Notes under the pieces: generated by a model
The model's database searches: none
What the model was told of the DNA's origin: nothing
What the model saw: the letters and a program-made list of their open reading frames with translations, nothing else
Shown: piece by piece, positions 20,667-33,308 of the stretch
Layout of the letters: the number at the start of each line of letters is the position of its first letter
How positions within the stretch are numbered: position 1 is the first letter of the stretch
Origin: Lysobacter changpingensis
GTDB taxonomy: Bacteria; Pseudomonadota; Gammaproteobacteria; Xanthomonadales; Xanthomonadaceae
NCBI RefSeq assembly: GCF_017308985.1
Contig: NZ_JADWPE010000001.1
Coordinates: 248,001 to 312,000 of the forward strand
Direction: 5' to 3'
Length of the DNA: 64,000 nucleotides
Translations under genes and position numbers: made by a program

Positions 20667-21644
20667 ATGGATCTGGAAGGCTGGTCCTCACGGCTCAAGG
20701 TGTTCGCCGACGCCACGCGGGTGCGCCTGCTGGCGCTGCTGGAGCGCGAGGAACTCACCGTCGCCGAGCTGTCCGCCATCACGCGCCTGGCCCAGCCGCG
20801 CGTGTCCACCCACCTGTCCAAGCTGAAGGAAGCCGGGCTGGTGCGCGACCGCCGCGCCGGCGTGTCGGCCTACTATCGCTTCGACGATGGCGCCCTCGAT
20901 GGCGCGCAGCGCGCCCTGTGGAGCACCCTGCGCGAAGGCAGCGACGACCCGCTGCTGCGCCAGGACGCCGAACGCGTCGCCGACGTGCTGGCCTCCCGTG
21001 CCGCCGACCAGAACTGGGCCGACACCGTCGCCGGCGACATGGAGCGCCATTACTCGCCGGGCCGGACCTGGGAAGCGATGGCCCGTTCCGCGCTGCCCCT
21101 GCTGGAGCCGGGCGACGTGCTCGACGTGGCCTCCGGCGACGGCGTGCTTGCCGAACTGCTCGCCCCGCATTCGCACCGCTACGTGTGCCTGGATTCGAGC
21201 ACCAAGGTCGTGCTCGCCGCGTCCGAGCGCCTGCGCCGGCTGAAGAACGTCGAGGTGCGCGAGGGCGACATGCACGCCCTGCCCTTCGACGACGCGCATT
21301 TCGACCTGGTGGTGCTGATGCACGCGCTCACCTACGCCGAGCATCCCGCGCAGGCCGTCGCCGAGGCCGCGCGCGTGCTGCGCCAGGGCGGACGGCTGCT
21401 GCTCACCAGCCTGGCGCGCCACGAACACCGCAACGTGGTCGAAGCCTACGGCCACGTGAACCTGGGCTTCGGCGAGAAGGACCTGCAGAAGTTCGCGACG
21501 AAGGCCGGCATCGAGGTGACGAGTTGCGAGACCGTCACGCGCGAGCGCAGGCCGCCGCATTTCGAGGTGATCGCGTTGATCGGGAAGAAGCCGGGGACCG
21601 GTGACCGGACACCCGCGGAAAAGCGCACGAGGAAGGCATCATGA
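20667..21644 (+). CDS. sahR: ArsR-family regulator fused to a SAM-methyltransferase-like domain (SahR-like)
   Basis: 325 residues. Residues 1-90 form an ArsR winged helix ([19 protein letters not shown] as recognition region). Residues about 145-310 are a class I methyltransferase fold with the SAM loop VLDVASGDG at 151-159. It lacks the metal-binding cysteines of classical ArsR. This architecture plus position in front of metH matches SahR, a repressor that senses S-adenosylhomocysteine and controls SAM-cycle genes in proteobacteria (established for Desulfovibrio; inferred here). Its stop overlaps the next start by ATGA, so it is cotranscribed with the metH genes. Confidence 0.82.
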   Translation: MDLEGWSSRLKVFADATRVRLLALLEREELTVAELSAITRLAQPRVSTHLSKLKEAGLVRDRRAGVSAYYRFDDGALDGAQRALWSTLREGSDDPLLRQDAERVADVLASRAADQNWADTVAGDMERHYSPGRTWEAMARSALPLLEPGDVLDVASGDGVLAELLAPHSHRYVCLDSSTKVVLAASERLRRLKNVEVREGDMHALPFDDAHFDLVVLMHALTYAEHPAQAVAEAARVLRQGGRLLLTSLARHEHRNVVEAYGHVNLGFGEKDLQKFATKAGIEVTSCETVTRERRPPHFEVIALIGKKPGTGDRTPAEKRTRKAS

Positions 21645-22771
21645 ACGTCGAAGTCAAAAGCAGCTCGCCGATCGCGACCTCCCTGCCCTGGCTCAACCCG
21701 CAGCGCGCCCAGGCCCTCCAGCGCCTGCTCGCCGAACGCATCCTCGTGCTCGACGGCGCCATGGGCACGATGATCCAGCAGCATTCGCTGGACGAAGCCG
21801 CGTATCGCGGCGAGCGCTTCGCCAAGGGCTACGACCACGCCTGGGACCACGTCGAACACGTGCACGAGGACAACTGCGGCTGCGCGCGCGACCAGCGCGG
21901 CAACAACGACCTGCTGAGCCTGACGCAGCCGCAGATCATCCGCGGCATCCACACGCAATACCTCGACGCCGGCGCGGACCTGATCGAGACCAACACGTTC
22001 AACTCGACCACCGTGTCGCTCGCCGACTACGGGCTGGAACACCTCGCGCGCGAGCTCAACGAAGCCGGCGCGCGCCTCGCACGCGAAGCCTGCGACGCCG
22101 CCGAAGCGAACGATCCGTCGCGCCCGCGCTTCGTGATCGGCGTGCTCGGCCCCACCAGTCGCACCGCCTCGCTCAGCCCGGACGTGAACCGCCCCGGATT
22201 CCGCGCGATCACTTTCGACGAACTGCGCGTCGCCTATCGCGAAGCCGCCGACGGCCTGATCGACGGCGGCGCCGACGTGCTGATGGTCGAAACCGTGTTC
22301 GACACACTCAACGCCAAGGCAGCGCTGTTCGCGATCGAGGAAGCCTTCGACGCGCGCGGCGTGCGTTTGCCGGTGATGGTGTCGGGCACGATCACCGATG
22401 CGTCCGGCCGCACCTTGTCCGGGCAGACGGCGGAAGCGTTCTGGTATTCGCTGCGCCACGCGCAACCTCTCGCCATCGGCCTGAACTGCGCGCTCGGCGC
22501 GAAGGACCTGCGCGCGCACGTCGACGTGCTGGCGCAGGTCGCCGATGCGTACGTCAGCACGCACCCGAACGCTGGACTTCCCAACGCATTCGGCGGCTAC
22601 GACGAAACGCCGGAAGACATGGCGGACGTGCTCGGCGAATTCGCCCGCTCCGGCCTGCTCAACCTCGTCGGCGGCTGCTGCGGCACCACGCCGGCGCACA
22701 TCGCGGCGATCGCGAAGGCGGTCGAGGGCGTCGCGCCGCGTGCGCTGCCGTCGCTGGTCGCGGCGGCCTGA
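21641..22771 (+). CDS. metH: Methionine synthase, homocysteine-binding module (split MetH, part 1)
   Basis: 376 residues carrying only the homocysteine S-methyltransferase domain of cobalamin-dependent methionine synthase. The zinc cysteines are Cys283 (GLNC) and Cys346-347 (GGCCGTTP). [13 protein letters not shown] and [15 protein letters not shown] are strong MetH matches. Compared with E. coli MetH, residues about 62-84 contain an extra His/Cys-rich stretch between GERFA and the conserved GNNDLL. It overlaps sahR by 4 nt and lies 66 bp upstream of the second module, so the two polypeptides must assemble to give a working enzyme. Confidence 0.93.
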   Translation: MNVEVKSSSPIATSLPWLNPQRAQALQRLLAERILVLDGAMGTMIQQHSLDEAAYRGERFAKGYDHAWDHVEHVHEDNCGCARDQRGNNDLLSLTQPQIIRGIHTQYLDAGADLIETNTFNSTTVSLADYGLEHLARELNEAGARLAREACDAAEANDPSRPRFVIGVLGPTSRTASLSPDVNRPGFRAITFDELRVAYREAADGLIDGGADVLMVETVFDTLNAKAALFAIEEAFDARGVRLPVMVSGTITDASGRTLSGQTAEAFWYSLRHAQPLAIGLNCALGAKDLRAHVDVLAQVADAYVSTHPNAGLPNAFGGYDETPEDMADVLGEFARSGLLNLVGGCCGTTPAHIAAIAKAVEGVAPRALPSLVAAA

Positions 22772-22837
22772 TCGTTGGTCGCATCGAACCGAACCCCTCG
22801 TCTTTCCGCGCCAACGCGAACGGATTCCCCGACCGTA

Positions 22838-25528
<2,691 letters not shown>

Positions 25529-25554
25529 TCCGGGCGCGAGGCGGAACAGGAATC

Positions 25555-25576
25555 GAGCGAGCGGCTGCGCTCGCTC
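25555..25576. repeat. Intergenic hairpin between metH and the DUF2058 gene
   Basis: GAGCGAGCG-GCTG-CGCTCGCTC, a perfect 9-bp stem between convergent genes. It lacks a T-run, so it is a possible but unproven bidirectional transcript end. Confidence 0.5.
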
Positions 25577-25619
25577 AGCGTCGAAGAACGCGCGCGGCGG
25601 ATCGGCGCGCGCGCCGCGA

Positions 25620-26312
25620 TCACCACACCAGGTCGTCCGGCACCTGGTATTTCGGATCGGCGTACGGATCGTCCTCGGCCGGGGCGTTCGGATCGACCTT
25701 CAGCGCGACCGCAGGGGCGAAGATCGTTTCGGCCTGCGCGAGCAGGTCGGCGGTCACCAGCAGGTAACGACCGTCCATCTGCAGCACGCCGAGTTCGCCG
25801 GCGTTGAGCTGCTTGAGCTGCGCGTCGTTGACGTAGATGCGCTTGATCTTCCCGCCATAGGGGAAATGGCGGGCGATCTCGGCGGCGGCGTCGTTCAGCG
25901 CCTGGTCCTTGACCAGTTCGGCGAGCTTCGCGCGCGCCTCGCGACGCTTGCGCGCTTCTTCCTGCTTGGCGGCCTCGGCGGCGATGCGCTCGTCCTTCTC
26001 GCGCTGCGCGCGGATGGCGTAGGCCTTCGCAAGGTCGATGTCCTCGCGGCTTTGCGGTTTGCCGCCATGGCGCGAACCGGGCTTGCGCGCATCCGGCTTG
26101 CGGCCGTCCGGACGGCGGGCATCCGGGCGACCTTGCGGCTTCGCGCCTTGCGGCTGCGCGCCCTGCGTCTGTGCACCGTGTGGCTTTCCACCCGATCGAT
26201 GGTCCGGCTTGCCGCCCTTGGGATGCGGCCCCTTGGCATGCGCGGGACGCTCGGGCTTGGGCGCGGGCTTGAAGCCCAGGCCCATCAACTGGTCGCGGAG
26301 GCTGTTGCTCAT
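25620..26312 (-). CDS. DUF2058 family nucleic-acid-associated protein
   Basis: 230 residues. It starts with SLRDQLMGLGFKPAPKPE, typical of DUF2058 (YaiL-like) proteins. Residues about 20-95 are a low-complexity linker rich in Gly, Pro, Lys, Arg and Gln; a charged helix (AAEAAKQEEARKRREARAKLAELVKDQ) follows, then the conserved YGGKIKRIYVNDAQLKQLNAGELGVLQMDGRYLLV core. The basic linker suggests RNA or DNA binding. Function is not established. It is convergent with metH and 91 bp downstream of slyX. Confidence 0.82.
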   Translation of the reverse strand: MSNSLRDQLMGLGFKPAPKPERPAHAKGPHPKGGKPDHRSGGKPHGAQTQGAQPQGAKPQGRPDARRPDGRKPDARKPGSRHGGKPQSREDIDLAKAYAIRAQREKDERIAAEAAKQEEARKRREARAKLAELVKDQALNDAAAEIARHFPYGGKIKRIYVNDAQLKQLNAGELGVLQMDGRYLLVTADLLAQAETIFAPAVALKVDPNAPAEDDPYADPKYQVPDDLVW

Positions 26313-26403
26313 GATGCTGCTGCGAGAAGGAAGGACTGCAGGCCGAAGTATAGGCAGCCGGAGGCGCCCGCGCGCGGCCCGGCCGCACGCGGTTCGCCGG
26401 CGA

Positions 26404-26643
26404 TCAGTAATGCGGCGGGGGCGGTTCCTGCGAGGGATCGGCGGCGAACGGGTTCGACGCGAGCGCTGCGCGCATCTGCCGCAGTTCCTCGATCACGCGG
26501 TGCATCGCCAGCGCGTTGCGCGCTTCCTCGTCGCGCGAGGCGGCCAGCGCGTCGCTGAGTTCCGACAGCGCCTGCTCCTGGAACGCGACGCGCATTTCCA
26601 GGTCGACCAGGCGCCGTTCGAGTTTGTCGCGTTCGCCGGTCAT
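26404..26643 (-). CDS. slyX: SlyX family protein
   Basis: 79 residues. Residues 1-60 form a heptad-patterned coiled coil (LERRLVDLEMRVAFQEQALSELSDAL) characteristic of SlyX, ending in a Pro-rich tail with PPPPHY, also typical. The function of SlyX is not known. The ATG at 26643 is one base past the stop of the UDP-glucose dehydrogenase gene, indicating co-transcription and probably translational coupling. Confidence 0.88.
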   Translation of the reverse strand: MTGERDKLERRLVDLEMRVAFQEQALSELSDALAASRDEEARNALAMHRVIEELRQMRAALASNPFAADPSQEPPPPHY

Positions 26644-26644
26644 C

Positions 26645-27985
26645 TCAGGCCTTCCGGATCGAGCGCCCGCGCCCGATGCCGTAATACGCCAGTCCCGCGG
26701 CCTCGACTTCATCCGGGTGGTACAGATTGCGGCCGTCGAAGATCACCGCGTCGGCCACGGATTGCTTCAGGCGCGCGAAGTCCGGGCTGCGGAACTGTTT
26801 CCATTCGGTGACGACCACCAGCGCATCGGCGTCGGCGAGCGCGGCGCGTGCGGAATCGCACAGCACCAGGTCGTCGCGATCGCCGAAGATGCGGTGCGCT
26901 TCCTCGCTCGCTTCCGGGTCGTACGCGCGCACCTTCGCGCCGGCATCCCACAGCTGCTGCAGCAGGCGGCGGCTGGACGCTTCGCGCATGTCGTCGGTGT
27001 TCGGCTTGAACGCCAGGCCCCACACCGCGAACGTCTTGCCTTTGACGTTGCCGTCGTAGTGGCGCTGGATCAGCTCGAACAGGTGGCCTTTCTGCTGCTC
27101 GTTGACGCCTTCCACCGCGCCCAGCAACTGCGCGGTGTAGCCGTGCTGCTGCGCGGTGCGATGCAGTGCCTGCACGTCCTTCGGGAAGCACGAGCCGCCG
27201 TAACCGGCACCCGGGTAGATGAAGTGCCAGCCGATGCGCGGGTCCGAACCGATGCCCTGTCGCACCATTTCCACGTCCGCGCCCACGCGCTCGGCGATGT
27301 TCGCGATCTCGTTCATGAAGCTGATCTTGGTCGCCAGCATCGCGTTGGCGGCGTACTTGGTCAGCTCGGCGGAGCGCACGTCCATCACCACGATGCGCTC
27401 GTGGTTGCGGTTGAACGGCGCGTACAGGCGCTTGAGGCGTTCCACCGCGTTCGGGCTCGCCGAACCGATGACGATGCGGTCCGGACGCATGCAGTCGTTG
27501 ACCGCATCGCCTTCCTTGAGGAACTCGGGATTCGACGCGACTTCGAACGCGATGTCGGCGCCGCGCGCGCGCAGCTCTTCCGCGATCGCCGCCTGCACCT
27601 TGTCGGCGGTGCCGACCGGCACCGTCGACTTGTTCACGATCACCGACGGGCGCTCCAGGTGCTTGCCGATCGTGCGCGCGACCGCCAGGACGTACTTGAG
27701 GTCCGCGCTGCCGTCCTCGTCCGGCGGCGTGCCCACGGCGATGAAGATGACATCGCCGTGACCGATCGCCGCCGCCGCGTCGGTGGTGAAACTCAACCGG
27801 CCGGCGGCATGGTTCGCCTTCACCATCGGCTCCAGGCCGGGCTCGTAGATCGGGATCACCCCGCGGTTGAGGCCTTCGACCTTGGCCTGGTCGATATCGA
27901 CGCAGACCACGTCGTGGCCGACATCGGCCAGGCAGGTTCCGGTGACCAGGCCAACGTAGCCCGTTCCGAAGATGGTGACGCGCAT
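26645..27985 (-). CDS. ugd: UDP-glucose 6-dehydrogenase
   Basis: 446 residues. It oxidises UDP-glucose twice to UDP-glucuronate with NAD+, feeding polysaccharide and lipid A sugar synthesis. The Rossmann motif [10 protein letters not shown] lies at residues 7-16, and the catalytic Cys is in GGSCFPKD at residue 266. YEPGLEPM and [10 protein letters not shown] match the family. It is the first gene of a probable ugd-slyX unit. There are no glycosyltransferase genes alongside. Confidence 0.95.
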   Translation of the reverse strand: MRVTIFGTGYVGLVTGTCLADVGHDVVCVDIDQAKVEGLNRGVIPIYEPGLEPMVKANHAAGRLSFTTDAAAAIGHGDVIFIAVGTPPDEDGSADLKYVLAVARTIGKHLERPSVIVNKSTVPVGTADKVQAAIAEELRARGADIAFEVASNPEFLKEGDAVNDCMRPDRIVIGSASPNAVERLKRLYAPFNRNHERIVVMDVRSAELTKYAANAMLATKISFMNEIANIAERVGADVEMVRQGIGSDPRIGWHFIYPGAGYGGSCFPKDVQALHRTAQQHGYTAQLLGAVEGVNEQQKGHLFELIQRHYDGNVKGKTFAVWGLAFKPNTDDMREASSRRLLQQLWDAGAKVRAYDPEASEEAHRIFGDRDDLVLCDSARAALADADALVVVTEWKQFRSPDFARLKQSVADAVIFDGRNLYHPDEVEAAGLAYYGIGRGRSIRKA

Positions 27986-28068
27986 GCAGTTACTCCGAGC
28001 GTGGCGAGGGGTGCACGGTAACCAGTGGCGAGTGAAGAGCCTGCTCGCTTCCGGTTCTCTTCACCCGT

Positions 28069-28854
28069 TTACTGCTTGCCCTGCCCCGGCTTCACGATGT
28101 CCAGCAGCTCGACTTCGAACACCAGCGTCTGGTTCGGGCCGATCGGGCCGGCGCCCTGCTCGCCGTACGCGAGCTTGCTCGGGATCCAGAAGCGGAACTT
28201 GCTGCCGACCGGCATCAGGGTCAGGCCTTCCTGCCAGCCCGGCACCATCTGCGCGAGCACGAACGTCGCCGGCTCGCCACGGTCGTAGGAGCTGTCGAAG
28301 GTCTTGCCGTCCAGCAGCGTGCCCTTGTAGTGCGCGCTGACCACATCGGTCGCCGTCGGCTTGGGGCCCTTCCCCTCGGTGACGACCTGGTACTGCAGGC
28401 CCGAAGCGGTCGTGGTGACGCCCGGCTTCTTCGCGTTCTCCGCGAGGAACTTCGCGCCGGCTTCCTCATTGTTCTTCGCATCGGCCTTGAGCTTGGCGAT
28501 CTGCTGCTCGCGGATCTTCTTCGCGAACGTCTCGCGGATCTCGCCGGCCTGCTTCTCGTCGAGCAGCGGCTTGCCGCCTTCGAGCGAGGTCTTGAGCGCC
28601 TTGTGCAGCGTGTCCAGGTCGATCTCGCCCTTCACCGGTTCCAGCGAGCGCGCCATGTCCATGCCGATCATGTAGCTGACCTGTTCCTTCTCCGTCGCCA
28701 GGCCCGGGATCGCCTGCGCGCCGTCCTTGCCGGCCTCGGCGGTGGCGGCATCCTTTTTCGCTTCGGTGTCGGCGGGCTTGTTGCAGGCGGCGGTCAGCGC
28801 GGCGAGCGAAGCGACGGCCAGGGCGAGGCCGGTGTGGCGCGGGGTGAACTTCAT
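28069..28854 (-). CDS. FKBP-type peptidyl-prolyl isomerase, lipoprotein
   Basis: 261 residues. An N-terminal hydrophobic segment ends in a lipobox LTAAC with Cys24, so the mature protein is probably tethered to the envelope facing the periplasm. Residues about 55-105 form the FKBP_N dimerisation-type region (QVSYMIGMDMARSLEPV); residues about 160-258 are the FKBP catalytic domain (VSAHYKGTLLDGKTFDSSYDRG ... LVFEVELLDI). Mip/FkpA-like proteins help fold exported proteins. A second FKBP gene lies 142 bp upstream on the same strand. Confidence 0.93.
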   Translation of the reverse strand: MKFTPRHTGLALAVASLAALTAACNKPADTEAKKDAATAEAGKDGAQAIPGLATEKEQVSYMIGMDMARSLEPVKGEIDLDTLHKALKTSLEGGKPLLDEKQAGEIRETFAKKIREQQIAKLKADAKNNEEAGAKFLAENAKKPGVTTTASGLQYQVVTEGKGPKPTATDVVSAHYKGTLLDGKTFDSSYDRGEPATFVLAQMVPGWQEGLTLMPVGSKFRFWIPSKLAYGEQGAGPIGPNQTLVFEVELLDIVKPGQGKQ

Positions 28855-28996
28855 CGGGCAAGGGCTCCAGTGGTGAAGGATCGCCGGAACGGAAAGCCCG
28901 TCCCGACGCTGCGGCCTGACAAACTGCCAGCGGCGAACTGAACGACAGGCGTACCGCGGCGATGCGCGATACGCCCGGTGTCCGGTCGTCGCGGTG

Positions 28997-29932
28997 TTAC
29001 AGGATGCCCATCAGTTCGACGTCGAACACCAGCGTGGCGTTCGGGCCGATCGGGCCGCCCGGCGTGCCGTTGGCGCCGTAGGCGAGATCGCCCGGAATCC
29101 AGAAGCGGAACTTGCTGCCGACCGGCATCATGCCGACGCCTTCGGTCCAGCCCGCGATGACCTGGTTGAGCGCGAACTCGGCCGGCTGGTTGCGCGCGTA
29201 GGAGCTGTCGAACACGGTGCCGTCGAGCAGCTTGCCCTCGTAGTTCACGCGAACGCGGTCGGTGGCCTTCGGACGCGGGCCCGAACCCTGGCGGATCACC
29301 ATGTACTGCAGGCCCGAACCGGTCGTGATCACGCCCTTCTGCGCCTTGTTTTCGGCGAGGAACTTCGCGCCCTCGGCCTTGTTCTTCTCGCCCATCTGCG
29401 CGGCCTGCGCCTGCATCCTGGCCTGCACCTTCTGCTGGAACGACTGGCGCACCGCGCCGAGCTCGGCTTCGCTGAGCAGCGGCTGGCCCTTGTCGAAGGC
29501 GGTGCGGATGGCCTGGATCACCACCGGCAGTTCCAGTTCGTCCTTGATCGGCGCGAGCGAACGGCCGACGTCGGCGCCGACCAGGTAGGCGACCTTGTCC
29601 TTCGGCACGTCCGGCGCCTTCGCGCCTTCCGGCGCCTGGCCGGTGCGCACGGCGATGCGCTGCATCAGCGCGGGGCCGACGGACTGCGCCTCGGTTTCGG
29701 TGATCAGCGGCTTGCCGCCGTCGAACGCGTTCTGGATGGCGCGCTGGAACGCGGCCAGGTCGATGTCGGGCGACAGCGGGGTGATGGACTGGGCGATGTC
29801 GGTGCCCACCATGTAGCTGTTCTTTTCTTTCTCGGTCGTCAGCACGCTCTTGTCCTGGGCATAGGCCGCCGCGCCGATCAGCGTGGCCGCAGTGGTAAGC
29901 AACACGGCGGCGCCGCGCATCATTGCCTTCAT
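28997..29932 (-). CDS. FKBP-type peptidyl-prolyl isomerase with duplicated N-terminal domain
   Basis: 311 residues from the ATG at 29932. A Sec signal peptide (cleavage near AAYAQD, about residue 26) and no lipobox suggest a soluble periplasmic protein. The FKBP_N-type segment occurs twice: residues 35-82 ([20 protein letters not shown]...) and 111-158 ([20 protein letters not shown]...), each followed by DKGQPL/DGGKPL and an acidic helix. The catalytic FKBP domain follows ([20 protein letters not shown]). Ordinary Mip-like proteins carry this segment once. Probably paralogous to the adjacent lipoprotein FKBP. Confidence 0.92.
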   Translation of the reverse strand: MKAMMRGAAVLLTTAATLIGAAAYAQDKSVLTTEKEKNSYMVGTDIAQSITPLSPDIDLAAFQRAIQNAFDGGKPLITETEAQSVGPALMQRIAVRTGQAPEGAKAPDVPKDKVAYLVGADVGRSLAPIKDELELPVVIQAIRTAFDKGQPLLSEAELGAVRQSFQQKVQARMQAQAAQMGEKNKAEGAKFLAENKAQKGVITTGSGLQYMVIRQGSGPRPKATDRVRVNYEGKLLDGTVFDSSYARNQPAEFALNQVIAGWTEGVGMMPVGSKFRFWIPGDLAYGANGTPGGPIGPNATLVFDVELMGIL

Positions 29933-30264
29933 CGGGAACCTACTCCGTATGGGTGTCGTCGTCCGGCGTCTGCCGGCGCCTTGCGAAGCGCCATCGTGTT
30001 GCGGCGCGCGCAAGCCGTGCATTGTCGCGGCACGGGCGCGCGGCGGCAATCGCCCGGCGTTCGTGCACGCGATGCATGCACCTTGTGCTGGAGCCGGACG
30101 AGATCCGGGAGAGCATCGCCGCGCATCGCCCGGCGCGCCAGCGGACATCCACCGCAAAGACAGGAGACCGCCCGGGGCCGATGCTTGGACGTTCGCCCGC
30201 CGCCGGCTGAACGGGTCCCTGGGCGACCGCTCGTCGGCTATGCCATCAGTTGGGTGGAAGCCGG
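29933..30264. other. Intergenic stretch upstream of the YtrA-type operon
   Basis: About 330 bp between divergent genes. Only short, unrecognisable frames were seen; the operon promoter and operator begin at its right end. Confidence 0.4.
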
Positions 30265-30305
30265 TTGACCGGTCGTATTTTGGTGTTATAGTTGCCTACA
30301 ACACC
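30265..30305 (+). promoter_or_regulatory. Promoter with YtrA-type GGTG-N16-CACC operator
   Basis: TTGACC (30265-30270), 16 bp, then TATAGT (30287-30292). The palindrome GGTGTTATAG / CTACAACACC (30282-30305) covers the -10, so bound repressor would block the promoter. The GGTG (30282-30285) to CACC (30302-30305) spacing of 16 nt equals, from memory, the operator described for YtrA of Xanthomonas citri. Confidence 0.75.
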
Positions 30306-30332
30306 GGTCTACTAACGAGCAGGACGTTCACC

Positions 30333-30740
30333 ATGAACCGCAGGTTCCAGAACTCCCTCACGGCCCTCCTGGCTTCGGCCTCGACCCTGGCGCTGTGCCT
30401 GGCGCTGGCGATGCCGGCTCCGCACGCCGCGCAGTCCCGCGGCGTCGCGCTGCGGCTGGGTCCGGTCGACGCGACCTTCACGCCGAGCGACACCTCGCGC
30501 AGCCAGCGCGAACACCTCGACGCGCTGACCCGCAGCATCGAGCGCCGTACCGACCGGGTCGAATCCCTGGCCGACGCGGCGACGCTGGCGGCCGAGATCG
30601 CCACCGCCACGGCCCTCGCCAAGGCCGTGTCGGAAGACACCGAACGCGACAGCGACACCGAACACAAGGCACGGACCGCCGCCCGGCATCGCCGGCAAAC
30701 CCTAGTCATGCCTTATTTCTCATTCGCACCGCGGGGCTGA
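30333..30740 (+). CDS. Small exported protein, first gene of the YtrA-type operon
   Basis: 135 residues starting 28 nt after the operator. Residues about 8-33 form a signal peptide (LASASTLALCLALAMPAPHAAQS). The mature part is a predicted charged helix (SRSQREHLDALTRSIERRTDRVESLADAATLAAEIATATALAKAVSED) with a basic C-terminus. I recognise no family. It ends 3 nt before the GntR gene, so it is cotranscribed with the regulator and transporter; a role in the same envelope response is inferred from position only. Confidence 0.65.
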   Translation: MNRRFQNSLTALLASASTLALCLALAMPAPHAAQSRGVALRLGPVDATFTPSDTSRSQREHLDALTRSIERRTDRVESLADAATLAAEIATATALAKAVSEDTERDSDTEHKARTAARHRRQTLVMPYFSFAPRG

Positions 30741-30743
30741 ACC

Positions 30744-31112
30744 ATGACCGCAATCCAATGGAGCGACGGCGCTCCGATCTATCGCCAGCTGAAGGATCGC
30801 GTCATCGCGATGATGCTCGACGGAATCCTGAAGCCGGGGGACGCCCTCCCCTCCGTGCGCCAGGTCGCCGCCGAGTACCAGCTCAATCCCATCACCGTCT
30901 CGCGCGCCTACCAGGAACTGGCGGACGAGGCACTCGTCGAGAAACGCAGGGGTCTTGGCATGTACGTGACCGAAGAGGCGGCAAAGAAACTGCTGTTCAA
31001 CGAACGCGAACGCTTCCTGCGCGAGGAGTGGCCGCTGGTGCTCGAACGCATCCTGCGGCTGGGCCTCACCGCCGAAGACCTGCTCACCCCGGCCAAGGCA
31101 GGCTCGCCATGA
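30744..31112 (+). CDS. GntR-family regulator, YtrA subfamily
   Basis: 122 residues. An N-terminal winged helix (residues 8-75: PIYRQLKDRVIAMMLDGILKPGDALPSVRQVAAEYQLNPITVSRAYQELADEALVEKRRGLGMYV) is followed by only about 45 residues, the short C-terminal extension that defines the YtrA subfamily. It should repress this operon through the GGTG-N16-CACC palindrome at 30282-30305. The stop overlaps the ABC ATPase start by ATGA. Confidence 0.92.
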   Translation: MTAIQWSDGAPIYRQLKDRVIAMMLDGILKPGDALPSVRQVAAEYQLNPITVSRAYQELADEALVEKRRGLGMYVTEEAAKKLLFNERERFLREEWPLVLERILRLGLTAEDLLTPAKAGSP

Positions 31113-31999
31113 ACGCCTCCGCTTCGCTCGTCTCCGCAGCCGCCCCGGTCGTAAGCGCCCGCGGCCTGCGCAAGGCCTACAAGAACAAGCTCGCTCTGGA
31201 CGACACCGCGTTCGAGATCCCCGCCGGCCGCATCGTCGGCCTGATCGGTCCCAACGGCGCGGGCAAGACCACCGCGCTGAAGGCGATCCTCGGACTGATT
31301 CCGTTCGAAGGCGAGCTGCGCGTGCTCGGTCGCGATCCGCGCACCGAACGCGACGAACTCATGCGCGATGTGTGCTTCATCGCCGACGTCGCGGTGCTGC
31401 CGCGCTGGATCCGGGTGAAGGAAGCCATCGACTTCGTCGCCGGCGTGCATCCGCGCTTCGATCGCGCCAAGTGCGAACGCTTCCTCGCCCACACCCAGCT
31501 CAAGCCGCAGATGCGCGTGCGCGAGCTGTCCAAGGGCATGATCGTGCAGCTGCACCTGGCGCTGGTGATGGCCATCGACGCGCGCCTGCTGGTGCTCGAC
31601 GAACCCACGCTGGGCCTGGACATCCTCTACCGCAAGCAGTTCTACCAGCGCCTGCTGGAGGACTACTTCGACGAGGAGAAGACCATCCTGGTCACCACGC
31701 ATCAGGTCGAGGAAATCGAGCACATCCTCACCGACGTCATGTTCATCCGCGACGGCAAGGTCGTGCTGAACAACGACATGGAAACGCTCGGCGAGCGCTT
31801 CACCGAAGTGATGGTCAACGGTGACCGCACCGGTGACGCGCGCGCGCTGAAGCCGATCGACGAACGCGCCCTGCCCTTCGGCAAGACCGTGATGCTGTTC
31901 GACGGCGTGCCGCGCGAGCACCTCGCCGGCCTGGGCGAAACCCGCACGCCGGGACTGGCCGACCTGTTCGTCGCCACCATGAAGGGGACCTACGCATGA
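31109..31999 (+). CDS. ABC transporter ATP-binding protein
   Basis: 296 residues. Walker A GPNGAGKTT at 47-55, a signature LSKGM at 140-144 (variant of LSGGQ, common in this subgroup), and Walker B LLVLDE at 160-165, followed by TLGLD and the switch His in TTHQVEE. It energises the membrane protein encoded next, with which it overlaps by ATGA. In YtrA-controlled clusters such exporters respond to envelope stress or peptide antibiotics; the substrate here is unknown. Confidence 0.92.
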   Translation: MNASASLVSAAAPVVSARGLRKAYKNKLALDDTAFEIPAGRIVGLIGPNGAGKTTALKAILGLIPFEGELRVLGRDPRTERDELMRDVCFIADVAVLPRWIRVKEAIDFVAGVHPRFDRAKCERFLAHTQLKPQMRVRELSKGMIVQLHLALVMAIDARLLVLDEPTLGLDILYRKQFYQRLLEDYFDEEKTILVTTHQVEEIEHILTDVMFIRDGKVVLNNDMETLGERFTEVMVNGDRTGDARALKPIDERALPFGKTVMLFDGVPREHLAGLGETRTPGLADLFVATMKGTYA

Positions 32000-33054
32000 A
32001 CGCGATCAATGAATCCCACGAGCTCCCCCGCTCCACCGCCGTGGCGACGAAGCACCCGACGCACACGTTCAAGATGCTGCTCAAGCGCGAGTTCTGGGAG
32101 CACAAGGGCGGCTTCCTGTGGGCGCCGCTGGTGGCTGGCGGCATCCTGCTGCTGCTGACGCTGATGGGCGTCGGCGCGGGCGAGGTGTTGCTGCGCAAGG
32201 TGCCCGACCGCGCGACGATCAACGTCGAAGGCGGCAGCTTCCAGGTCAACGGACTCGATCTGTCGCAGCTGACCGCGAACATGAGCCCGAGCGAGCTGCA
32301 CGAGTTCGGCGGCGTCATCGACGCGAGCCTGTACATGGCCGCGAGCTGGCCCTTCATCGTGCTGGCCTTCGTGGTGTTCTTCTACTGTCTGGGCAGCCTG
32401 TACGACGACCGCCGCGACCGCAGCGTGCTGTTCTGGAAGTCGCTGCCGATCTCCGACCGCGACACGGTGTTGTCGAAGGTCGCCAGCGCGACGCTGATGG
32501 CGCCGGCGATCGCCGCCATCGCGGCCATCGCGACGGTGTTCGGTTCGATGGTCCTCTACAGCTTCGTCGTGGTGCTGCACGGCGGGAACCCGATCTCGAT
32601 GCTGTGGGGTCCGGCGAGCCCGCTCAAGGTGAGCCTGCACCTGATCGCCTCGATCCCGGTCTATGCGCTGTGGGCGCTGCCGACCGTGGGCTGGCTGATG
32701 CTCTGCTCGGCCTGGGCCCGCAGCAAGCCGTTCCTGTGGGCGATCATGATCCCGGTGTTCGCCGGCATCTTCGTCAGCTGGTTCGACCTGATGCAGCTGT
32801 TCGACCTGGAAACCGGCTGGTTCTGGAAGAACGTCGTGGCCCGCAGCCTGCTGAGCGTGGCGCCGGGTTCGTGGTTCGACGCGGCGCAGACGGCCAACGT
32901 CGACTTCGACGGCCCGCAGGCGGTGCACTCCCTGCTGAGCCTGCGCACGATGTATTCGGTGCTCGCCACGCCGCAGCTGTGGGTGGGTGCGGTGGCCGGC
33001 GCGGTGATGATCTTCGGTGCGATCCGCCTGCGTCGCTGGCGGGATGAAGGATGA
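31996..33054 (+). CDS. ABC-2-type transporter permease
   Basis: 352 residues with about six hydrophobic segments: near residues 35-55 (LWAPLVAGGILLLLTLMGVG), 118-138 (WPFIVLAFVVFFYCLGSL), 165-195, 215-240, 250-270 and 320-345, with a large extracytoplasmic loop between the first two. The YDDRRDRSVLFWKSLPISDRDTVLSK motif between helices 2 and 3 is typical of this permease class. It partners the upstream ATPase (4-nt overlap). Confidence 0.88.
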   Translation: MNAINESHELPRSTAVATKHPTHTFKMLLKREFWEHKGGFLWAPLVAGGILLLLTLMGVGAGEVLLRKVPDRATINVEGGSFQVNGLDLSQLTANMSPSELHEFGGVIDASLYMAASWPFIVLAFVVFFYCLGSLYDDRRDRSVLFWKSLPISDRDTVLSKVASATLMAPAIAAIAAIATVFGSMVLYSFVVVLHGGNPISMLWGPASPLKVSLHLIASIPVYALWALPTVGWLMLCSAWARSKPFLWAIMIPVFAGIFVSWFDLMQLFDLETGWFWKNVVARSLLSVAPGSWFDAAQTANVDFDGPQAVHSLLSLRTMYSVLATPQLWVGAVAGAVMIFGAIRLRRWRDEG

Positions 33055-33308
33055 GGCAGACCGCCGACGCGGCACCGCCGCGTGGCCTGCCGGATGACCG
33101 GCCATGGATGGCCGGGCCGGGTAACCCGAAGCCCGCAACGTAGCGCCACGATGGCATCGAGAACGCGTTCGAAGGCAGCGCAGGAGCACGAAATACCAGC
33201 ACCAACGCTCGACAACGCCAGGCCCTAAGCTCCACCGGAGCCCCGTGCACGATGCAACCGTAGGCACGTCGAGCGCATCCCAGTAGGGCCTTTCACGGAG
33301 AGAACACC

